This document shows, in pieces, positions 1 through 29,324 of a stretch of DNA of 64,000 bases. Position numbers and translations under genes: made by a program. Position 1 is the stretch's first letter, and every line of letters begins with the position of its first letter. The notes under the pieces were generated by a model. It worked only from the letters and a program-made list of their open reading frames with translations, searched no databases and was not told where the DNA came from. Source of the stretch: Cryptomeria japonica (taxonomy: Eukaryota > Streptophyta > Pinopsida > Cupressales > Cupressaceae); assembly GCF_030272615.1 (NCBI RefSeq), contig NC_081405.1, forward strand, positions 607,140,677 to 607,204,676, in the 5' to 3' direction.

Positions 1-225
1 GGAACCTGAAGGTTATAATTGTCTTGTCGAGAGGAATGAATACACTTGCACACACCTGGGTAATCAAGGACTAAGTATTTTGATCTGGTTAGGGATTCTT
101 CTTCCACTTTGAGTACATTTTCTAATCTCCTGATAAGTTGGGTTGAATTTTCCGGAGGTTCTAGGTGTCGATTGAGTCTTTATCTCTGAAATGTTTCAAG
201 AACATTTATTCAAGGTGGCGCTAGA
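1..225. other. no gene recognised; flank of the putative LTR
   Basis: AT-rich sequence with no open frame of note and no recognisable element. It lies just before the TGTTG end of the putative giant LTR and shows no polypurine tract. Confidence 0.5.
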
Positions 226-386
226 TGTTGTGACGTTTTCACACATCGCCCCATTGCAAATGGGGACCCATGTTTTTTTTGCTTTTTAGGGTTTGTTTTT
301 TGGTCTTTTGGGGTTTTGTTAGTTAGCCTTTGCATTTTTAGTGCTGTCGGGGAGATCAATAGGATATCAAGTCCGGCTTGAGTGAT

Positions 387-485
387 GTCCTGATCCTGAA
401 ATTTGGCTAAGTCTGGAATGTCCTGATCCTGAAATTTGGCTAAGTCTGGAATGTCCTGATCCTGAAATTTGACTAAGTCTAGAAA
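387..485 (+). repeat. 33-bp minisatellite, three copies
   Basis: Units start at 387, 420 and 453 with core GATCCTGAAATTTGGCTAAG. The third is slightly diverged and partial. Because 33 is divisible by three, the minus strand stays open here with an 11-residue repeat; I do not think it is coding. Confidence 0.9.
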
Positions 486-653
486 CTGAAAAACCTCCAA
501 AAATTAGATTTTGCAATATAACTCCTGGAGGTCTGAAACCACTCTCAAACATCCTGAAAGTATATATGGAATATAACTTAAAGTATCTTTCTTATACTTA
601 AATGTTATATTCCATAAAATTTATCCTGATAGAGAGTTCGAAAAGTCAAATTT

Positions 654-2698
654 CGCTCCTGTCCTTCACTGAGGATCCAGAGCGAATTTCGCTCCTGTCC
701 CTCTCAGGAGGACCAAGGCGAAGCGCTCCTGTCCCTCACCAAGGGACCAGGGCGATAATACTTATTTGAGCCATTCCTGACTTTGTTTGGACGAATTGAG
801 ACATCAAAGGCATGGTGAAGGACGAAATGAGCATGATAGAGCATCCAGACTTGATCAAAAGCAATGAAATGATGAAGTTTTTGCCTAAAAGGTCAAATTC
901 GCTCCTGTCCCTCACTGAGGGACCAGAACGATTTTATTCATATGCACATTTTTAGACTTTGTTTGGACATTAACTTTTATTCATAGCATGAGGCAGGATG
1001 ATATCTTCCCTAGCAAAGACATTTCACGGTGAAAAGTGAAGCATTTGGGCCTGAAGGACAAAAATCGCTCCTGTCCCTCACTGAAGGACCGGAGCTTGAA
1101 ATCCAAAATTGCCTTGTCCTTGAAAGATTTGAACGATTTCGCAAATTGAGAAGATCAAAGGAGATACATTTTATCAGTTGAATATAACTTGAAAGCGCAA
1201 TCATGAGGAAAATTGACCCTAGAAGCAAAATCGCTCCTGTCCCTCTGCCAGGGACCAGGGCGAATTTAAGTGATAGCTCCCGTCCCTCTCTCAGGGACCA
1301 GAGCGATTTTCCCTATAAGACAAGTTTTGGGCGAAGATCGAGTAAGTGTTAAGTTTGAGGCAAGCAAAGGAGGCGTAACGAGTCCGTTGAAGATAATTTG
1401 AAGATTGCAAAAACGCCAAGTGAGGCCCATATTGTCCTAGGCGCTCCTGTCCCTCTCCCAGGGACCAGAGCGATTTTTGCCTTAGGTCAATTTCTTGCCA
1501 AGTTAGAACGAAATCCAGGCCAAGGATGAATGAAAGGGGACACAACGAGTCTATTGAAGATAAATTTTGAAGTTAGCAAAGTATGATGGAGCCTACAATT
1601 GCAAATTCGCTCCTGTCCCTCAAACAAGGACCAGGGCGATATCTTAGTTATGTGCCTTTCCTCCAAGTTTAAAACCACTCCAAGTCAAGGTGAAAGGTGG
1701 CAAGGACGTTTGGAGGTGTCTCGACGAAGAACAAAGTTACAAAGACCGCCAAAGTTGAAGATTTTTGCACTAAAAACCCAAGTTCGCTCCTGTCCTTCAG
1801 TCAAGGACCAGGGCGAAATTCAGTATAGCTCCCGTCCCTCTCCCAGGGACCAGAGCGAAATCTTCACAAAGGCTTAGATTTTCAAAGGTTTATCAAGTAT
1901 CAAGTGGCCAAGAGGGATCAAGGGACTTCATTTTACACGATGAAAGCAATGGCAAGTTGATGAAAGCAAGCATGAGCCCAGGACATTGAAGTTCGCTCCT
2001 GTCCCTTAGTCAGGGACCAGGGTGATATTTACTATATTTGCCAATTCATTCAAAAATCATGCCAAGACAAGGTTATGCGAGGTCACAAAATATCAAAGGT
2101 ATCTTAAGAAGATGATATGCAAAGAAATTAAGCGTCAAAAGGTGATCAATTTGAACAAGGAAGCTATATCGCTCCTCTCCCTCAGTCAGGGACCAGGGCG
2201 ATTTTTCATTAATCACTCTTTTCCTTCAAGGTCACGTCAAAGCCAAGGTACATAAGATCAAGGATATCATTTGGAAGGCGACACAAGAGAAGTGAACGTC
2301 AAAATATTACCAATTTAGGCTAAGATACAAGGATCGCTCCTGTCCCTCACCAAGGGACCAGGGCGATAATCCTCCCAACATCAAATACGCCTTGTAGAAG
2401 TCAAGTGAGACAAGCATGGAATGAAAGAATAACATTGTTTGCCCCTCACAATGAAGATTGAAGTTCAAAGTTACAAAGGTCAAGGAGAAAACACCAGGAT
2501 CGCTCCTGTCCCTCTCCAAGGGACCAGAGCGATATCACCTCAAGAGGTACTCATTTGCAAGGTCAAGTCACCCAAGTTTGAAATTCCTAGCAAAAATGCC
2601 AATTCCAACGTAAGGATGGAGATTTTAAACGTCAAAAGTGCAAGAATCAAGACCAAATTGAAATTTCGCTCCTGTCCCTCAGTCAGGGACCAGGGCGA
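654..2698 (+). repeat. tandem array (about 166 bp period) marked by a 32-bp palindrome, 16 copies
   Basis: The box CGCTCCTGTCCCT-loop-AGGGACCAGGGCG starts at about 654, 690, 724, 900, 1066, 1232, 1275, 1442, 1608, 1785, 1827, 1994, 2170, 2335, 2501 and 2667. Steps are 165-167 or 176-177, with extra boxes 34-43 bp after some copies. The arms pair over 13 positions with two mismatches and one G.T or A.T position. Intervening DNA is much more diverged but still shows homology between neighbours (for example ACGAGTCYRTTGAAGATAA at 1377 and 1543). Confidence 0.92.
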
Positions 2699-4103
2699 TG
2701 AGGTTTGCACTTTTCCATTTTCAAATTTTGGGCGCTCAAACATTTTTGAATTTATTTAAATGCTAAAAATCGATAAGGTTTGAAAAATTCAATTAAAATA
2801 GCATTTAAAATTAGCGCATGGGCCTTTATTAATTAATTTTTGCCTTTTAAAAATCGAGTTTATTTAAAATTATAGGCATTAAATTAATTAATTATAAATA
2901 AAAATGGGGCGCTTGATTTAAAATTTGTTTCATTTTACAAGGGTCGTCCTTTAAGTTTATTTTAAATTTGCCTTATTCATCAAAGTCGGCCTAGGGTCAA
3001 TATGAAGGTGAACGCCTATAAAGGAGGAGTAGTTTATTTCATTTTCACATCATCATTTATCATCTTTTCATATGCGATTTGGAGTATACAAAGGAAGTGC
3101 GAAATTATCATTCAAGAGGAGGTGCGAATTGTGTTCAAAGTGCGAGTCTTATCAATAGGAAGGCACAAGCATTATCAAAGGAGTTCGAGTTTCAAGTTAG
3201 GCGAACTTGCCAAGGACATTGAAGAACACATCAAAGACTCCAAGGGTGGCGAATTGATAAAGAGGACGTTCCTTATCCTTGAAGATCACGTTGAAGGCTT
3301 CTAACGTTAATTTTGCCTAGGCAAATTCCTCATTTTGCATTCTAGTGTTAGCTCTCAAGAGAGGTATGGCGATATGGATTTATTGTTTTGATTTTGAACA
3401 TTGATCGTCATAGCTTAAATTTTGAATTTTGAAATTTTGAATTCCAGTAGCCTAATCGTTTTTTAGGAAATGATAATTCAAGGACTTATCATGAGGTTTC
3501 CTAAAATTAATTTAATCTATGCTATTCATTGCAAAATCATGTTACTAATTTTGAAATGTTGTGTAGGCATCAAATGGAGATCTCATCAAGGAAAATCAAG
3601 TCGGATCAAAGATGGTCTTCGTCGGGACGATCAAGCCAGGACAAGGGCGACCTCTTTCAATCCAGCGTTCCAAGGCGAGGTACATCATCATCCTACACAT
3701 CAAGGACACATGGAGTTAGGACAAGGGCTCGTTGAAGAAGCAAATAATTTTAGAAGAGTTAATCAAAGATAACTTCTCAACGCTACCAAATTGAGTATCA
3801 ACCAAGTGTCAGACGAGGTGGCGTCCTAGTCATCATTTCTCCAATCAGTGAGGTCCACCTCAACATGTCCAGATTCAATGTACTTAACTCATGGAAGGTG
3901 GCACAAACTCCGATGTACCTACTCCGGCTATCCATTGGTCGATTTTTCTATAAGGGACATGTGTCCAAGCAATACAATTTTGTCATTGGTCAAGCATTAA
4001 ATGTTATGTAATGGTTGTAACAAACCCTAATTAGGGTTTTCATTGTTGAATCTTGGCCATTGATCTTGAATTGATCTAAGCCATCAAATTGTATTGTGGG
4101 CAC

Positions 4104-4110
4104 TATATAA
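4104..4110 (+). promoter_or_regulatory. TATA box in putative LTR
   Basis: CACTATATAAACCC, in the same relative position as CTCTATATAAGCC at about 15632 in the related LTR. Probable U3 promoter of the element. Confidence 0.55.
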
Positions 4111-5029
4111 ACCCAGGCATTTCATTTGTAAAGGCTAATTAGCAATAAATTAGAGAGAGTTGTAAATAATAGAAAGCAGTTAGTAGATAGAGAGTAGTTA
4201 GAAATTGATAGAATAGTAATTAGAGTAGAATAGGAGGACAAGGCAAAAAATTGTTGCCATTGATTGTAAACAAACTCCATTTTCATTGAAGTAATGGTGA
4301 AGTGTGTCGTTTCTTGCAATTTGCATGGTTTCTTGTTGAGTCTTCAATCCTAGATGGTAGATGATTAGATGATTAGATGAATGGAGGAAATGCGATTGAT
4401 TAATGGTGGAATTCGTATATCCATACTACTAGCAGTTTGTTGATTGCAGACTTGCCTTGTGTAGTCAACTGAAATCATTCAACTTAAGCTCAATTTCAAT
4501 TTGTCGCTTCTTCATTGATATGCATCAACTTGATGGTGTCTATGCCTGCGGTGATGATTTGAACATCATAAAGCTTCCCTTAGAAGATCGCACTAGCCTT
4601 GTAGAGATGGTCCATTGATGTCAAAACAAGACCTAGTTAGAGTTTCATCAAAAATCAAATCATTGCTCCTACATTCTTAATATTAGGATTAGATCTTCTC
4701 TTCTCCCTCATCCTTTTTCCATTTTTTCAAATCTAAGCCAGTAAGAGCTTGTGTTCTAGCAAAGCAGATCGGAAGTTCAATCATCAGATGTAAATCCCCT
4801 TGTAATTCCAGCAAATCACATCACACCACTGGAATTTATCCACACGTAGAGACCCTACTAACCAGAACATTGGAGTCATCCTAACTGATCCTTCATGCGA
4901 ATCTTCAGCAGTTAGAGACTTTATTCAAGAGAGGATAAGATGCCTTTAGGTATTTTATTCTGTGTATGATGGTGTACAAAATACACGTCAACACATACCC
5001 AAGTTACTGGTAAGTAAATTTCACAAATA

Positions 5030-5740
5030 GGGGGGCGGATTCAATGGGAAGCAAAGCATTCAAATAGTTTCTGCAAAATATGGCAACAACTTACAAGCTT
5101 CATAAAAAAATCAAGTCTCGTGGTAATTTAGAGTAAATCAATGAACACAGACACCCCATACAATGTCAATGGAGTGGTATCAAGTTTTCATTAATCAGAG
5201 TAAATCAATGAATACAGATACCCATACAGTGTCAATGAAGTGGTCACAAACCAGATGGATCCAATGGAAAACAATGCATTGATGATAAGTTCTGCAAAAA
5301 TTTTGCAACAGATTGCAAGCTCTTAGTAAAAATATTAAGTTTCATAGTAAACTAGAATAAATCCATTAATATAGATGGGCCATCTGTATTGTCAATGGAA
5401 TGGCATCAAGTTTCACAAATTAGAGTAAACCAATGAATACAGATACCCATACAGTTGTCAATGAAGTGGTCACAAACTAGATGGGTTCAATGGAAAACAA
5501 TGCATTGATAAGTTCTGCAAAATTTTTGCAACAGATTGCAAGCTCTTAGTAAATATTAAGTTTCATAATAAACTAGAATAAATCCATTAATATAGATGGG
5601 CCATCTGTATTGTCAATGGAATGGCATCAAGTTTCACAAATTAGAGTAAACCAATGAATAAATACAAGTACCCCATACAGTTGTCAATTGAGTAAGCATT
5701 AAGTTTCACAAATTAGAGTAAACAAATTACAGAGCAAAAT
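5030..5740. repeat. 222-bp tandem repeat, about three copies, downstream of DDM1
   Basis: TTCTGCAAAA...GCAACA recurs at 5068, 5290 and 5513 (steps 222 and 223), each followed by GTAAAT...TAGAGTAAAYCAATGAATACAGATACCC. No coding potential seen. It lies beyond the DDM1 stop in the 3' flank. Confidence 0.85.
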
Positions 5741-6137
5741 TGTCGATGAAATGATCGACTCCCAGATTGATGTTGAAAAACTTTAGGTAATATCGTTTTT
5801 GAAATATAAGTATGTCAATTGAAAAAACTCCCAATTAAATCTTTCAAAACTGACAGCAAAATTGACTATATAATCGCTTCTGGTTGAAAAATCTAATTCC
5901 CAGCCACTTGCACCTCATTTTTATTATCACGTGAATGAAAATGAGGTAACTCTAGTTTTGATCCAGGTGGAAGCAACCAAGGTTCGTGATAAATTACTGT
6001 GCAGGATAACCCCCACAAGTTCCATGAAATATGCAAGATATTTGTGTGAGAGTTGCATACCACAATATTAGCGAGGCAAGTTTATTATGGCCACACAAAA
6101 AATGCATTTAGTAGGAATTGAGACCATTTATTTTCTT
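5741..6137. other. DDM1 3' flank, probably 3'UTR and terminator region
   Basis: AT-rich sequence right after the DDM1 stop on the minus strand. The first AATAAA is within about 10 bp of the stop. Nothing else recognised. Confidence 0.4.
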
Positions 6138-23263
<17,126 letters not shown>

Positions 23264-23274
23264 TACCTACTCCT

Positions 23275-26200
23275 GTTCAACCACCAGAGAATTCAGAGCA
23301 AATATAAGTTCCAACACATAATTTCAAACAAGAATTGTGAAAACATGTGTTGGTCAATGCATATACAGATACATTGAGGCAAAACTCGATATTTCATGCT
23401 AGTAAAGTGAAGCGATCTTTGGGAGATGCTGCTCCTTTCAAGACCACCAACCTATCTTTCTTATCGATTACACTTGTAGACAAAAAGGACATCTTCAAAA
23501 ATGGATTCACAAAAATTGGTAATTTCCCACAGAGAAAAACATGAGATCACAAGGCCTTCAACTAGATTATAAATTAATAATCACATAAAATTAGATAATT
23601 AGGGTAACAAGTTCGGAAACGGGATCCAATAGATTGGCTAATATAATAGACAAGAATACCAGAATAATGTAGTACATTTACAACCCTTGTTAATGGGGTA
23701 ATTAGTAAGACATGTGGGCATAATGCCTATACATGGAAACCAACAAAATCAGGATTTTTTGAATTTAATTTTTATGGAGCTCCTAAAGGTAACCCAAGCC
23801 CCTTTAGAACAGTGAAGTGCATTCTCCTCATGCTCATTCATTATAGGAGGCTCATTCTTCCCAGAATCTACGATGAACAATGAAGCTAAAGCCTTCACAT
23901 TGCTCTCAAGGATCTTGGATTTTGGAAGTATAGGAAAAACCCTAGATGTGAATTCCAGGGTGTATCAATAATTGTTTGCATCTAGGTATGGTCTGCTTTT
24001 GGCAAAATGGATTGCACCGTTGCTGGAGATGAACTTCAAATCTCCCAGGTTTTGATGGAGAGCACACACATGCTAAAAGTCAACAAATTCCCAAATTCAG
24101 CCATAAATACTTCACAGAAAAACAAAACAGAACAATTATCGTCCAGAGCACTAAACACTTTCCTTCTTAAAAAACTTTACAGGTATATACCTCCATGATA
24201 AAGTCATGAAACAATCTAACAAGCATACACAGGATAGATCCATTGACTTTATGACCCAGCAAAGTTTGCCTTCAAAATCCATTGATTGTCAAATGCAAAT
24301 GTTATAGGATTTCTATGGTATGATAAGTGAAGCACTACCAAGACCTAATTAGGCATCAATGCAATAATATAAATGCCTTACTTTGTGAAGATGGAATCAA
24401 CAGACAAATTGAAATGCACAGAACATATTCTTGTAAGAATTCCTAAATTTATATTCATACTCTTTTATAGGATAGATGAATATGGATTGCAAGGGGCAAT
24501 AAAATAGTTCTTCGTAACATCGTCTAATGCAATCAGTGATTCTTGAGTAAGAGTTCATGAGAATATTATTAATAACAAATGTAAAAAGAAGTTTTAAAAT
24601 GCTGGTACATAAGGACATCCTATCCTCCACCTATCAATTTTTTATCACCCCAAAAGGTCAACACATTTGCAAATCCCAAGCTCCTCTTGTGTATACACCA
24701 ATGCAGAAAGAAGTCATATCCAAAAGGACATAAAAATTCTCATATCCAAATGGGCTGCCTTATAAAATTGGGCTTAGATAAAACTGCAATATAATTATAT
24801 CAACCAACATGAGCCAATCACAATGCTGAGGTTAATGGGATGGATAAATTGGTAGATTACTAATAGCAGGCTAGTGCAAAGCTGCAAGGACTAGCCCGTT
24901 TAGCCAACATGAGCCAATCACAATGCTAAGGTTAAATTGTTTGTGCCCTCCTACTTTAACATAACTTGAGGTACTTGTGCCTCAAATCCTGCTTTCCTTT
25001 GGGCCTTTAAAACCCATTTATGTCAGAGAGACTCACTTTTTCACGAGTGTAGGTGACTCTGAGCAATGTAAAGATTTGTGGAACTGTAAACTTTATAATC
25101 TTCTGCTGAATTGACACAGTTGCAAATCTAATAGAACTCGCCAATGCAGAACGAGGTCCTATCTTAAAGAACAAAAGATGTATCTATCATTTTTGGGGGT
25201 TTCGGCTCTTGTTTAAGTGGTGAGCTCCCTAACAATATCAATATAGGTAAAACTGCAAAAGTCTCCATTTACAAGCTAGAAGGTGCATAAACAGAGCAGC
25301 CCATTTATCTAGTGTGAAGCTGCAAGGACCGACCCATTTAGCAAACAGAAGCCAATCATAGTGCCATATAAGGTGCACAAGTGCCTCATACTCATAGTGC
25401 TGTTACATAAGGATGTGAACACTCAATGATATGGCCCCATGCCAAAACCTGCATCTATCTAGGGCCTTTATCACACTATTTGATTAAGAAAGGTTCGTCT
25501 TATCATGAGCACAGATAGCCCCTGCATGTAAAAAATCGTGAGTGACTCGGAAATTCATAACCTCCTGTACTATCCTTCTGCATTCACCAACACAGAAAGA
25601 CGTCCCATCTAAAAGGACAAAAAAGACCTCCATCACCATATCAGGCTCGGTGAAACTCCAACAGGTATTATAGGCTAGATTTAAGCAGCAAGAAGCCCAT
25701 TTAACGAAGGTGAAGGTGAACTAATCGCATTAATATCAGGCTGGATTTAAGCAGCAAGAAGCCCATTTAACCAACATGAACCAGTTTGCAAACTTTGCAT
25801 ACAATACACGTGTACCTTGAGGCAAAGTCAGCCAAGGATGATAAACGGCGACCTCATCAAAAAAATTACCTTCATTTATCAACTTATAAAACCCATTTGC
25901 AAAGGGATGACTATTTTAGTAACCTAATAATACCAGGCTAGACTTAAGCTGCAAGGGCCCGACCATTTTGCCAACATGAGCCAGCCACGACAGTTCATCA
26001 AAGTGGTGTTAGATAAGAATGATAAACTGTGACCTCAACCATAAACGGACTTTCATTTAGCACCTTATAAAACCCATTAGTGCCAGAAACGCTTATTTTA
26101 TCGTTGGTGCAGGCGGTGACATTAGATATAAAACTCCTAGGAGCTGCAAAAAAATAAAATTCGGCTAACAGTTTAGAGAAGCAGGATATCCGCCATGACC

Positions 26201-27428
26201 CGCAGAAAGAAATTCTCTGCAACAACAGATTTTGAGGGTACCAAAAAATGCTAGTCTATAGCTATGAGCGGTCTACTTGTTGCTGAAGACTTATTTTTTA
26301 AATTTCAGAAAAAATGTTTTAGTTAAAATTCATTAGCAATCTGTGGCAGGTCAGAAAACTTTAAGTTTTGCTGATAACTATTTTAAAAAATTTGGAATAA
26401 GAGATAGCTTAAAAACTCAGTCAAATGACAGCCTGCATAGACTCAGTTTTAAATTACATAGTTTCAGTGCGGGGCACCTAAGATGCTATAACATAATGTA
26501 AATCAAATCTTCTTAACATCATTCACGTCAAACTCCTGCTTAAAGTTTGCAGAGACAGAAGTAGATACTTGAAGGAATTTTGCCACCAAATTACGCCCTG
26601 CATGTAGTGTTAATTTTCCTTCCAACACATTTAGTACAAGTTTTGGATGCAAACGCCTAAAAATCTACATAAAAGAATAAAATACCGTTTCCCATGGCAT
26701 CATTTACCGCAAAACTCGACTAGAGCTCCCTCCCGATGAGGTCACTACCTTGGGCATCAATGCAAGAAAATTACTCATGTAAACCCAATAAAAACTTCAT
26801 AAAACACGATAGAGTTGTTAATTTTTTTGAGAAAAAGCTTCAGAAGTAATTATATCGAGTATAGCTTTTTCACCTTCCTTGCCTCTGAAAGTGTAAGCCC
26901 AAACCCAGAAAAACCTTGAACTACAAAAATATTCCGTTGGAAATCAATGTGTAAAAAACTTACACCTTGGTTGGACCTTTTAAGTGTCAGCTGCAATGCC
27001 CAACAAAAAGCCTGAAACCACCCAAACATTTCATCTGATACAAACCTAACCATTCTCTGTAAAAACTTCAGACAAATCTTCGCCGGATGGTCAATAAATC
27101 TAAAATTATGAGCATTTCCATCTCGTTCCAAAACTCCACACATTTTTTGTTCACAAAAATAAAGACTTCTCATCAAGTTATCGCTCGAAAACCAAACCTA
27201 TTAACCCCTAAAAAGACAAAATAATAAAGCGGACTTATCTCCTCTGATAGTCGAGCTTTCTGGCAACCCCTAAAGCTCTCCCAGTAGAACAAAATCATAA
27301 AAACAAACAAATAAAACCCTCAAATTGCAGTTTTTATTACAAGCATGGAAAAGAAAACTAAATTCCCGCAATGCTGAACAATAACTAATTTCAGTGCAGA
27401 AACCAAACTCAGAAATGCCATTACTGAC
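23275..27428 (-). other. putative 5'UTR intron of DDM1 with degenerate repeats
   Basis: No coding sequence was recognised. From 24780 to 26060 there are irregular diverged repeats built on CCAACATGAGCCAATCACAATGC (24802, 24904 and looser copies near 25345, 25770 and 25972) and GCTGCAAGGACYGACCCATTTA. The rest is AT-rich unique sequence. The gene-proximal part (26.1-27.4 kb) has several short open frames without family resemblance. Confidence 0.4.
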
Positions 27429-27590
27429 CTTGACAAGAACACAAACAGAAATATACGCTTCAGCTAAACGCTGTTCCGCTGAAGCTTCTCTGCATGAAGA
27501 GCTTTCTGTGCACCCTTCGAGAAGGGATTGCAGGAAAATCAAGTTGACCACCTTAACGAAACAAAAGAGAGAAAAAACTGGCGGCGCAAA
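27429..27590 (-). other. DDM1: probable 5'UTR first exon of DDM1
   Basis: Reading minus, a TATA box is followed about 30 bp later by a pyrimidine-rich TTTTTTCTCTCTTTTG stretch, and then a consensus donor TCAAG/GTCAGTAATGG at 27428. The coding exon has its acceptor 11 bp before the ATG, so a non-coding leader exon must exist upstream, and this is the best candidate. It implies a 5'UTR intron of about 4.15 kb. The transcription start is inferred, not seen. Confidence 0.5.
27460..27495 (-). CDS. upstream ORF in DDM1 leader (candidate, 11 aa)
   Basis: An ATG in the putative 5'UTR exon opens an 11-codon frame (MQRSFSGTAFS) and ends in TGA before the splice donor. If the first exon is correct, this uORF could damp DDM1 translation. 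There is no conservation evidence here. Confidence 0.3.
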   Translation of the reverse strand: MQRSFSGTAFS

Positions 27591-27621
27591 AATAACAGGA
27601 AGGACTTTAACAACGGCTACT

Positions 27622-27628
27622 TATAAAT
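27622..27628 (-). promoter_or_regulatory. TATA box of DDM1 (candidate)
   Basis: TTTATAA on the minus strand (GCATTTATAAGTAG), placed about 35 bp before the likely start of the first exon. Confidence 0.45.
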
Positions 27629-27659
27629 GCACCTCATTCATTACAGGCATGTGTCTTTG

Positions 27660-29324
27660 AGGAATGTCAGTAGTTCTTGTCCTTGTCCCACCAAGTTAAA
27701 AACATATTGTGTACTATTTTTGTCGTCGTGCTTTTGAGCAATTAAAAACTAAATTTTGAAAGATATTTAGAATAATTGTTGAGGAACTTTTGTAGCAATG
27801 ATTTTATGGAGTGGAGGAACTCTTGTTCCCAAAAAGGTCAATCGGATGTAATATTTTGTTGGAGAACAAACGTCATGGGAATTTGACTACATTAAGATTC
27901 AGTAATTATTGTTATTACATTATTCATTAATAATTAGCTGATAAGTTTTAGTGGGGGCTTTTAAGTCAGAAAAAAAAAAAAAAAAAATTATAAGTCGAAG
28001 ATATGTTTCAATCTTAGATTTCTCAGCGATTATTTATTAATAGTTTTTTTTTTTAAATTAATTTTTATCTTTAATGTGACATCCAACCCATATTTCTAGT
28101 GCCACATTTAGTAGCAGACAAGTAAATTGTACCATGTGAACACTACCTACCAATAAATAAATTGCAAGTCTCCATTAAATCTTATACGGAATCAAAAGAC
28201 AATTGTGGTGTATTGCGTTGTTGATCCTAGTGTTATTTTTATTTGTATTTCACAATTGAATTATATATAGAAACAAAAGAGAGTTGTGGTGTTTTGGGAA
28301 ATATGTTATTGAACTTGGCTGTTATTTTTATCCGTGTTTTCATTGGTATTTTGGCTGCTTAATTTGATCTAAACGAATCCTATTATCAACCCTCAATAAA
28401 TGACAAGTAATTTTCTCTTCTAGATTAAATGGTTTTCATATTTTTCAGTGGGTTTTTTTATATTTCTCTCAACTAACCATTAAACTATTTGTCCCTATTA
28501 AAATAGTTGTGGTGTATTTGAAAATATGTTATCAAATCTAATTGCTACTTTCATCTGTACTCCAGCTGCTTGGTTTGCTTGAAATGGATGCCATTATCAA
28601 ACCTCACAGAAGCACAAGTAATTATCGCTTCTAGATTAAATGGTTTTCATACTTTTTGGGCAGTCACCATAAACATTTTACGTTTTGTGAATTTCACTTT
28701 AATTGTTTTTAGACATAAAATTATTCTTGCCTACGATAACCCTACCTAGAACAGAGTAAAATTTTGAATGATTTTAGTCGATAGGTGGTCTGCTCCAAAC
28801 AAATGCTATAATCAAACTTTGTTGAAGCACAATAATTGTCACTTCCATATTAAATGTTTTAGGGTTTTCTTTTTTTTGGATTTCTCTTAACTAACCATTA
28901 AACTATCTTTATTTCTATGATTTTTTTTTTATATTTATGTCAACTAACCATTAAACTATATGTCCCCATTAAATCAGTTGTGGTGTATTTGGAAATACAT
29001 TATTGAATCTATACACTATTTTCATTTGTACTCCAGTTGCTTGGTCTCCTCTAAATGAACGCCATTATAAAACCTTGCAAAAGCAGAAGTAATTGTCCCT
29101 TCTAGATTAAATGGTTTTCATATTTTATTGTGGGTTTTTTATAGTAATTTTTAATTTGAACGTTATTTTTATTTGTAGTCTGACTGTTTGGTCTACTCCA
29201 AATAGGCCCATTATAAAACCTCGCTTTTGCATAGATAATTGCCCCTTCCAAATCCAATGGTTTTCATATTTTATTGTGGGTTATTTAATAGTAGTTTAAG
29301 TTGACTCAAAAAAATATTAGAGGA
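27660..29324. repeat. AT-rich intergenic DNA with diverged repeats
   Basis: No coding sequence. TTCTAGATTAAATGGTTTTC recurs at about 28420, 28630, 29100 and (mutated) 28845 and 29245. Between copies are CAACTAACCATTAAACTAT, TTGTGGTGTATTTGRAAATA and TGTACTCCAGYTGCTTGGTY. The period is loose, about 210-250 bp. Confidence 0.7.

Larger units (their letters stand above)
226..4993 (+). mobile_element. putative giant LTR of a gypsy-type element (solo or truncated)
   Basis: The segment begins TGTTGTGACG and ends ACACGTCAACA, so the ends are perfect 5-bp inverted TGTTG/CAACA. The 3' kilobase (3840-4993) is collinear with 15.5-16.4 kb, the LTR of the element in DDM1 intron 7: both have ACCCTAATYA, a TATA box about 100 bp later, CATTGATATGCAT, CTTAGAAGATCGCA, and TCAAGAGAGGATA...TATTCTGTG near the end. 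LTRs of 4-5 kb are known in the Tat/Ogre group. I found no target duplication (CTAGA versus CATAC) and no primer site after it, so the boundary is a proposal. About 2760-3000 is very AT-rich (TTAATTAATT). Confidence 0.45.

Noticed and set aside
210-552. Minus-strand frames with an 11-residue repeat over the 33-bp minisatellite
   Set aside because: Open only because the repeat unit is a multiple of three; no other support for coding.
2307-2519. tRNA-like hairpins within palindromic boxes
   Set aside because: The fold is a single short stem; no T-loop or acceptor pattern.
654-2698. CRISPR-like array (short palindromic repeats with spacers)
   Set aside because: Spacers are about 135-145 bp and homologous to each other, the context is a plant nuclear genome, and no cas genes exist. 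It is a diverged tandem repeat.
1010-2759. Several short open frames on both strands across the palindromic array
   Set aside because: They follow the repeated boxes, are short, and have no consistent product between repeats.
27270-27551. 93-codon minus-strand open frame near the DDM1 promoter, considered as N-terminal coding exon
   Set aside because: It has no ATG at its start, no match to DDM1 N-termini, and crosses a strong splice donor at 27428. The ATG exon at 23263 has its own in-frame upstream stop.
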